Part shown: one piece after another, positions 7,466 through 11,092 of the stretch | Position numbering within the stretch: the stretch's first letter is position 1 | Layout: each line of letters opens with the position of its first letter | Assembly (NCBI GenBank): GCA_021828425.1 | Contig: JAKARN010000030.1 | Span: 1 to 11,092, forward strand | Source: Pseudomonadota bacterium | GTDB taxonomy: Bacteria; Pseudomonadota; Gammaproteobacteria; JAKAQQ01 | Reading direction: 5' to 3' | DNA: 11,092 bases | The notes under the pieces: model-generated | What the model was told of the DNA's origin: nothing | Seen by the model: only the letters and a program-made list of their open reading frames with translations | Databases searched by the model: none | Translations under genes and position numbers: made by a program

Positions 7466-8110
7466 CTACTGGAAAAAGTAGTAGGTGACGCCGAGCGCGA
7501 ACTGGTTACCGTAGTTATTGGTGCCGACAGTGATGGCAACATCACCGCTCAGGTGTTTGAGGAAATAGTACTGTGCCTCTCCGGTTACGGTGGCCGCTGA
7601 AGAGAAAGGACAGTCGGTGCAGCTACCGAAGGTATTGATGCCGAGCAGGCCGTCAATTTCGAGCCGCCGGACCGGGGGATGCCAGCGTACGCCACCTGCA
7701 ACCTCGAATCCGCTCGTGCTGCTGGAACCGCTGGCACAGCCGAATGGCCCACAGACCGACACGTCAAACTCGTCATGGAGGAAAAGGGCCTCGGCGATGA
7801 AATCCAGAGGTTGCCGGGTCGGCAGCCGGGTATGAAATCCCACGCCCAGGTCCAGGTTGTTGGCGCTCACGCCTCCACCGTAGCCCAGGTATTCGTAGCC
7901 GGCCAGGAAGTTGAAGTGGGGGTTGAAGTTATAGGAGCCATAAAGGTCGATTCCGTTGCCGCTGGAACCACCATTCGGGGAATAGGACGCGAAGCCGCCG
8001 CCGATGTATGTGTATTGGAAACTCTGGGCCAAGCCCGGAGCGGCCCAGAAAACCAAGGCTGCCAAGGTCAATCCTGTGGCCAGAAAGGATCTGGTAAATG
8101 CCTTTTTCAT
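7466..8110 (-). CDS. Outer-membrane beta-barrel protein with two cysteine pairs
   Basis: Small barrel of 214 residues, exact family not recognised. Residues 1-28 form a clear signal peptide (MKKAFTRSF, hydrophobic core LATGLTLAALVFWAA, cleavage likely after GLA). The mature part alternates aromatic/hydrophobic and polar residues with turn-rich Gly/Asn/Ser loops, as in 8-stranded OMP_b-brl/OmpA-like barrels; strands include YTYIGGGFASY, GIDLYGSYNF, FNFLAGYEYLGYG and QFALGVTYYFF. The C-terminus YYFFQ is close to the aromatic end used for BAM recognition. C120 and C125 (CGPFGC) and C164 and C167 (CTDC) fall in predicted loops, unusual for such barrels and possibly disulfides. Start ATG 8110 has TGAGGA (8120-8125) nine bases upstream. 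It is divergent from another barrel gene and convergent with ybbP. Likely roles are porin-like, adhesion or envelope stability; none can be picked from sequence. Confidence 0.82.
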   Translation of the reverse strand: MKKAFTRSFLATGLTLAALVFWAAPGLAQSFQYTYIGGGFASYSPNGGSSGNGIDLYGSYNFNPHFNFLAGYEYLGYGGGVSANNLDLGVGFHTRLPTRQPLDFIAEALFLHDEFDVSVCGPFGCASGSSSTSGFEVAGGVRWHPPVRRLEIDGLLGINTFGSCTDCPFSSAATVTGEAQYYFLKHLSGDVAITVGTNNYGNQFALGVTYYFFQ

Positions 8111-8200
8111 GTTCGTGATTCCTCAAGTGGAAAGTTAAAAGAGACTCTTCGTAGGAGGGCTGGTTTCCCAAGCTTTTTGGCCCTACTTTATCCCGCGCCA

Positions 8201-8229
8201 AGGGTATTCTAGCTACGATCCGGCGTCAA
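8201..8229 (-). promoter_or_regulatory. Candidate promoter of the minus-strand barrel gene
   Basis: On the minus strand TTGACG (8229-8224) is followed after 17 bases by TACCCT (8206-8201), keeping the key T, A and final T of a -10. The start site would be near 8194, giving a leader of roughly 80 bases before ATG 8110. A TAGAAT at 8211-8206 is only 12 bases from the same -35 and fits less well. No equally good promoter was found in this 140 bp gap for the plus-strand barrel gene. Confidence 0.35.
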
Positions 8230-8250
8230 GAACCCCGCCTCCGTTGTACC

Positions 8251-8937
8251 ATGGAAACTTGGTGGGGGTGGGTTGTGCGTTCAAGGCTACTGTTCTTCGT
8301 GGTGATCGGTGTGGGACTTTTGGGTTCTCTCCCCTGTGCCTCAGCGCAGGCGATCGGGGCGGGCCTCGACTTCCAAGACAGCCATGCGGTCTTCGATGTC
8401 GGTGGAAACCATTACGCCACCCATTACATCGAAACTGGGCTTACCTTCCGGCAATGGCTGGTCCCTTCCCTCTTCAACCTGGGATTGCGGGGTGGCTATC
8501 TCAGTGTGACCCAGGACTCCAATCCGGTCGTAAGCGGGGCCAATATCGGGGGCGAATACATCGGGCTGGACGCCAGCTTCCGCTACAACTGGATTCCCTG
8601 GATTGGTTTCCGGGCCTATGCCAGCGAAACCTACCACCATAGTTCGACGACCACGAAAATCGGTGTGAATCACATTGACTGGTACGGTTTCCACGCACGA
8701 GCCGGTGCCGACCTCCATTTCGGGATCGTGGGTATTGGCGCTGGGGCTTTCTACCGCCGCGCCACCGGTCATGAGCCAATGCCGGCATCACAACCAGAAA
8801 CCGTGGCCTTGTTCGAAAATGAAACTGGACCGTACGCAAGCGTGACCCTCTATCCAGTTGTCGGGGGCAGCGTGACGCTTTTGGGCGAGGGCGGGCGGTG
8901 GCACACCTACCTTCTGACGTTCCGGTATGGCTTCTGA
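8251..8937 (+). CDS. Predicted outer-membrane beta-barrel protein
   Basis: Up to 228 residues; family not recognised. A hydrophobic signal segment (RSRLLFFVVIGVGLLGSLPCASA) ends at ASA, with cleavage likely before QA. The mature protein is rich in alternating aromatic strands (for example YIGLDASFRYNW, WIGFRAYASETY, WYGFHARAGADLHF, GAGAFYRR, TYLLTFRYGF) and ends in Phe after RYG, the usual terminal outer-membrane targeting residue. Start is uncertain: ATG 8251 gives an odd METWWGWVV lead and no Shine-Dalgarno, while GTG 8275 follows a G-rich stretch (8261-8272) and gives a tidier 220-residue precursor. It is divergent from the other barrel gene and overlaps ttcA by 11 bases. The cysteine in the signal region is not in a proper lipobox. 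Likely an 8- to 10-stranded barrel with unknown substrate. Confidence 0.78.
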   Translation: METWWGWVVRSRLLFFVVIGVGLLGSLPCASAQAIGAGLDFQDSHAVFDVGGNHYATHYIETGLTFRQWLVPSLFNLGLRGGYLSVTQDSNPVVSGANIGGEYIGLDASFRYNWIPWIGFRAYASETYHHSSTTTKIGVNHIDWYGFHARAGADLHFGIVGIGAGAFYRRATGHEPMPASQPETVALFENETGPYASVTLYPVVGGSVTLLGEGGRWHTYLLTFRYGF

Positions 8938-9790
8938 GACTCCTTCCCCGGCCCGAGGCACCTTGGGGCAGTCGACCACCTTCCTCCGCTTGGAAAATCG
9001 GCTGCGCCGCCAAGTCGGGCAAGCTATCGCCGATTACTCAATGATCCGGGCGGGCGACCGGGTCCTGGTCGCAGTCTCGGGAGGCAAAGATTCCTACACA
9101 CTGCTCACCCTCCTCCGCCAGCTCAAGCGTCGTGCGCCGCTGGACTTCGTGCTCAGGGCTGTCCACCTGGATCAGAGGCAGCCCGGGTTTCCGACTGAAA
9201 TCATCCGTCGCTACCTTGAGGAGGAGGCCATCCCACATGACATCATTACCCAGGACACTTACGGAGTCGTAGCCCGCGTGATTCCGGAGGGACAGAACCG
9301 CTGTGGCCTGTGCTCACGCCTCCGGCGGGGTGCGCTCTACCGCTGGGCTCGTGAGAAGGGTTATAACGTTCTAGCGCTAGGGCACCACCAAGACGATATC
9401 CTTGAAACCTTCCTGCTCAACCTCTTCCATGGGGGGCGTCTGGCTGCCATGCCGCCCAAGCTTCTGTCCGATGACGGCCAGATTCTCGTGATCCGCCCAC
9501 TCGCGTACTGTACCGAGTCGGATATTGCCCGTTACGCCCGAGCAAGCCGATTCCCCATCGTTCCCTGCAAGGTCTGCGGTAGCCAGGACCGGCTCGAGCG
9601 GCAAGCGCTCAAACAACTCCTCGCCTGCTGGAGACGAGAGCATCCGGAGCGTGTGGCCTCGATCGGGACCGCCCTTGGGCGGATCGTGCCCTCCCATCTC
9701 CTCGACCGGGATCTCTGGGACTTTGCCGGGCTTGGGGCCTCTCTGCCGGCCCCATCAAGCACGGAACTGGCCGAAACCGGAACCCGATGA
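8927..9790 (+). CDS. ttcA: tRNA 2-thiocytidine(32) synthetase TtcA
   Basis: Adenylates cytidine-32 in certain tRNAs and replaces its 2-oxygen with sulfur, using a [4Fe-4S] cluster; cytoplasmic. 287 residues (E. coli TtcA 311). Seen: PP-loop SGGKDS (51-56), CGLCSRLRRG with C126 and C129, HHQDD (153-157), and PCKVCGSQ with C214 and C217; the Cys pairs are the hallmark of TtcA and separate it from TilS, which lacks them. The start at 8927 overlaps the end of the barrel gene by 11 bases; no clear ribosome binding site, so it may depend on translation of the barrel gene. The stop overlaps the queD start in an ATGA. The tail after about 260 is variable and low in conserved motifs. Confidence 0.95.
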   Translation: MASETPSPARGTLGQSTTFLRLENRLRRQVGQAIADYSMIRAGDRVLVAVSGGKDSYTLLTLLRQLKRRAPLDFVLRAVHLDQRQPGFPTEIIRRYLEEEAIPHDIITQDTYGVVARVIPEGQNRCGLCSRLRRGALYRWAREKGYNVLALGHHQDDILETFLLNLFHGGRLAAMPPKLLSDDGQILVIRPLAYCTESDIARYARASRFPIVPCKVCGSQDRLERQALKQLLACWRREHPERVASIGTALGRIVPSHLLDRDLWDFAGLGASLPAPSSTELAETGTR

Positions 9791-10149
9791 AAACTTCGCT
9801 CTACAAGGTTTTCCGGCTGGAGTGCGCCCACTACCTGCCGGCCGTTCCGGAAGGACATCCCTGTGCGCGGATGCATGGGCATTCCTTCACGGTCACGCTC
9901 CATCTCCGGGGCGAGGTCGACCCACAAACCGGCTGGATTCTGGATTTCGGGCGAGTACGGGAGCATTTCGAGCCGCTTCGCATCCTTCTCGACCATCACA
10001 CCCTGAACGAGATCCCGGGCCTTGAGAACCCGACCTCCGAGCATCTCGCCCGTTTTGTCTACCTCCGCCTAAAACCCGATTTGCCGGAGCTTTACCGGGT
10101 AGATGTCGGGGAGACCAGCACGGCCGGGGCACGGGTCGAGGATGACTGA
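9787..10149 (+). CDS. queD: 6-carboxy-5,6,7,8-tetrahydropterin synthase QueD
   Basis: Converts 7,8-dihydroneopterin triphosphate to 6-carboxytetrahydropterin, the first committed step towards preQ0 and queuosine in tRNA; cytoplasmic zinc enzyme of the PTPS family. 120 residues, near E. coli QueD (121). Zinc ligands H15 (CAHYLP), H30 and H32 (MHGHSF); catalytic C26 in EGHPCARMHGHSF; D69-H70 in LDHHTLN; E109 in ETSTAG; also EVDPQTGWILDFG (43-55) and GLENPTSEHLA (78-88), which match the QueD rather than the eukaryotic PTPS pattern. The spacing of C26 to H30 agrees with QueD. The ATG overlaps the ttcA stop by four bases (ATGA), so the two tRNA-modification genes are translationally coupled. No queC, queE or queF is visible in the window. 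Confidence 0.95.
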   Translation: MKTSLYKVFRLECAHYLPAVPEGHPCARMHGHSFTVTLHLRGEVDPQTGWILDFGRVREHFEPLRILLDHHTLNEIPGLENPTSEHLARFVYLRLKPDLPELYRVDVGETSTAGARVEDD

Positions 10150-10180
10150 TGGCAAACGGTCGGATCCGAGCCGGCTGCGC

Positions 10181-10186
10181 TAGAAT
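10181..10186 (+). promoter_or_regulatory. Possible -10 (TAGAAT) before the chalcone-isomerase-like gene
   Basis: The 84 bp gap after queD holds one good -10-like hexamer, TAGAAT, but no recognisable -35 at 16-18 bp. Transcription could start near 10193, leaving a leader of about 40 bases. Read-through from queD is an equal possibility, since no terminator hairpin was found. Confidence 0.2.
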
Positions 10187-10223
10187 GACCTTGGCCGGTA
10201 TTGTGAACCGAGCGTGATTCTTC

Positions 10224-10230
10224 GGAGGGT
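10224..10230 (+). promoter_or_regulatory. Ribosome binding site of the chalcone-isomerase-like gene
   Basis: GGAGGGT, three bases before ATG 10234 (about seven from the GGAGG core centre), supports this start. Confidence 0.65.
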
Positions 10231-10233
10231 GCG

Positions 10234-10815
10234 ATGACCAGACGACACATCAGGGCTTTTACGACGGCGGGCCTCCTGCTCATGGCTTTGGGGCCGGCAG
10301 CAAAGGCACTCACGATTCATTCCGTCCATGTGCCCGAGACGCTCACGCTCCATGGAGCCAAACTTCGGTTGAACGGTGCCGGGGTCCGCAATTACACGCT
10401 CATCTTCAGTTTCGGGGTCTATGTGGGGGCGCTCTACCTTGAGCATCCCACCCACCAGACAAGCCATGCGCTTGCCGAAAAGGGCCCCGACCGCGTCGCC
10501 ATGTATTTCCTCCGTGGTGTGAGCCGCAGTGAACTCCGGTCGGCTTGGCGGAAGGGATTCCGGCGTAACAACTCAAGCTCGGTCCAGTCCCGACTGGCTC
10601 ATGAAATTGCCTCCTTCATCGCAGTCTGGAAGCCGCTGCACGATCACGATCGAGTCTTTCTCGATTATGCTCCGGCGTCAGGAACGACAGTCTCCGTCAA
10701 CGGAACCCTCATCGGGCATTTTCCCGGACGGCGGTTTCATGAAGCGCTGCTCCGGATCTGGCTCGGACCGCGTCCACCGACCCATGATCTCAAGCACCGG
10801 ATGCTTGGTCGCTAA
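10234..10815 (+). CDS. Secreted chalcone isomerase-like protein
   Basis: 193 residues of the bacterial chalcone-isomerase-like family (Chalcone_3 type). Residues 1-25 form a signal peptide (MTRRHIR, core AFTTAGLLLMALGPA, cleavage after AKA), so the mature protein is periplasmic. Family features seen: LRLNGAGVRNYTLIFSFGVYVGALYLE (residues about 45-71, quoted in part: the NGAGVR and FGVYVGALYL blocks), YFLRGVSR, a helical WRKGFRRN region, and the C-terminal PGRRFHEALLRIWLGP followed by a DLKHRMLG ending. Bacterial members mostly lack flavonoid isomerase activity; fatty-acid binding has been proposed for non-catalytic CHI-fold proteins. Good GGAGGG site upstream. Its TAA overlaps the TAG of convergent cysQ. 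The lipid-linked genes to the left make a fatty-acid-binding role conceivable, but that is inference. Confidence 0.85.
   Translation: MTRRHIRAFTTAGLLLMALGPAAKALTIHSVHVPETLTLHGAKLRLNGAGVRNYTLIFSFGVYVGALYLEHPTHQTSHALAEKGPDRVAMYFLRGVSRSELRSAWRKGFRRNNSSSVQSRLAHEIASFIAVWKPLHDHDRVFLDYAPASGTTVSVNGTLIGHFPGRRFHEALLRIWLGPRPPTHDLKHRMLGR
10812..10815. other. Overlapping convergent stop codons (CTAA)
   Basis: TAA at 10813-10815 ends the chalcone-isomerase-like gene, and CTA at 10812-10814 is the TAG of cysQ on the minus strand. The two genes share three bases, leaving no intergenic terminator. Confidence 0.85.
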
Positions 10816-11092
10816 CGGGTCCCGCTGTCCGTGGGATCCTCGAGGGGCTCGGGGATGGCCGCAGGATCAGCGAAAGCGACGAAGAAGGGATTCTTGAGTG
10901 AGGGCTTCTGGTTATAGGCAAGGGGTTCGCTCGCAAGCGTCGTCACCTGGCCGCCAGAGGCGGCCAGAAGGCAGTGCCCCGCTGCTGTATCCCACTCACA
11001 GGTCGGTCCCAGCCGGATGTAGAGGTCGGCTGCACCGGACGCGATACGCGCAAACTTGAGTGAACTGCCAAGGCCGAGCCGTTCATGAGGAC
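10812..11092 (-). CDS. cysQ: 3'(2'),5'-bisphosphate nucleotidase CysQ, C-terminal part
   Basis: Inositol-monophosphatase-fold enzyme that removes the 3'-phosphate of PAP/PAPS, clearing a by-product of sulfate assimilation; acts at the cytoplasmic side of the membrane. Only the last 92 codons are in the window; the 5' end is beyond the right edge. Translating the minus strand from 11090 gives GSSLKFARIASGAADLY, then LGPTCEWDTAAGH, where WDTAAGH carries the metal-binding Asp of the IMPase motif II. The sequence goes on to LLAASGGQV and SLKNPFFVAF, as in CysQ. The TCEWDTAAGH and SLKNP combination favours CysQ over SuhB. It converges on the chalcone-isomerase-like gene with overlapping stops. Confidence 0.92.
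   Translation of the reverse strand, partial: PHERLGLGSSLKFARIASGAADLYIRLGPTCEWDTAAGHCLLAASGGQVTTLASEPLAYNQKPSLKNPFFVAFADPAAIPEPLEDPTDSGTR

Noticed and set aside
7679..8212. 177-codon plus-strand frame opposite the minus-strand barrel gene
   Set aside because: Shadow of the barrel gene; the barrel has a signal peptide, ribosome binding site and outer-membrane C-terminus.
8320..8350. Possible lipoprotein signal (LPC) in the plus-strand barrel
   Set aside because: The residues before Cys (SLP) do not fit a lipobox, and an ASA signal peptidase I site follows immediately.
9532..10044. 170-codon minus-strand frame opposite ttcA/queD
   Set aside because: Antisense shadow; both plus-strand genes have complete diagnostic motifs.
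1..11092. Mobile element, CRISPR array, tRNA/rRNA, defence or biosynthetic cluster
   Set aside because: No transposase or integrase, no regularly spaced repeats, no RNA gene and no defence-type domains were seen; all but a few genes are core metabolic or envelope families.

Overview
The window is about 60% GC by eye and densely packed. Every recognisable product fits a Gram-negative proteobacterium, most likely a gammaproteobacterium: two outer-membrane barrels with signal peptides, the tesA/ybbA/ybbP arrangement known from E. coli, a FadI-type thiolase, FadD, TtcA, QueD and CysQ. No mobile element, CRISPR array, tRNA or rRNA was seen. I cannot name the genus from sequence alone.

Left part (1-4189), lipid metabolism. 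A FadI-type thiolase on the minus strand runs off the left edge. A 170 bp gap with an AT-rich -10-like element separates it from a small Gln-rich protein of unknown function on the plus strand (1401-1784). That gene converges, with a 2 bp gap, on fadD (minus). tesA lies 39 bp upstream of fadD on the same strand. tesA and fadD probably form one operon that frees acyl chains from esters or thioesters and activates them as acyl-CoA; the thiolase performs the last step of beta-oxidation.

Middle (4188-7377). ybbA (ABC ATPase) and ybbP (10-TM MacB/FtsX-type permease) run rightward, divergent from tesA. The preferred tesA and ybbA start codons share the palindrome CATG at 4187-4190. In E. coli these three genes have the same divergent layout, and the ABC complex is thought to work with TesA on hydrophobic molecules in the envelope.

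Right part (7378-11092). An 88 bp gap rich in GC palindromes follows ybbP. Two outer-membrane beta-barrel proteins are then transcribed divergently from a 140 bp region. The right-hand barrel gene overlaps ttcA (2-thiocytidine in tRNA), which overlaps queD (queuosine/7-deazaguanine precursor), so barrel-ttcA-queD looks translationally coupled. A secreted chalcone-isomerase-like protein follows, and its stop overlaps the stop of convergent cysQ, which leaves the window at the right edge.

Overall this is a core-genome style region. I do not see a clearly new system. The points most worth a second look are the unknown Gln-rich protein, the divergent barrel pair tied to tRNA-modification genes, and the extreme compaction at gene boundaries (shared starts and shared stops).
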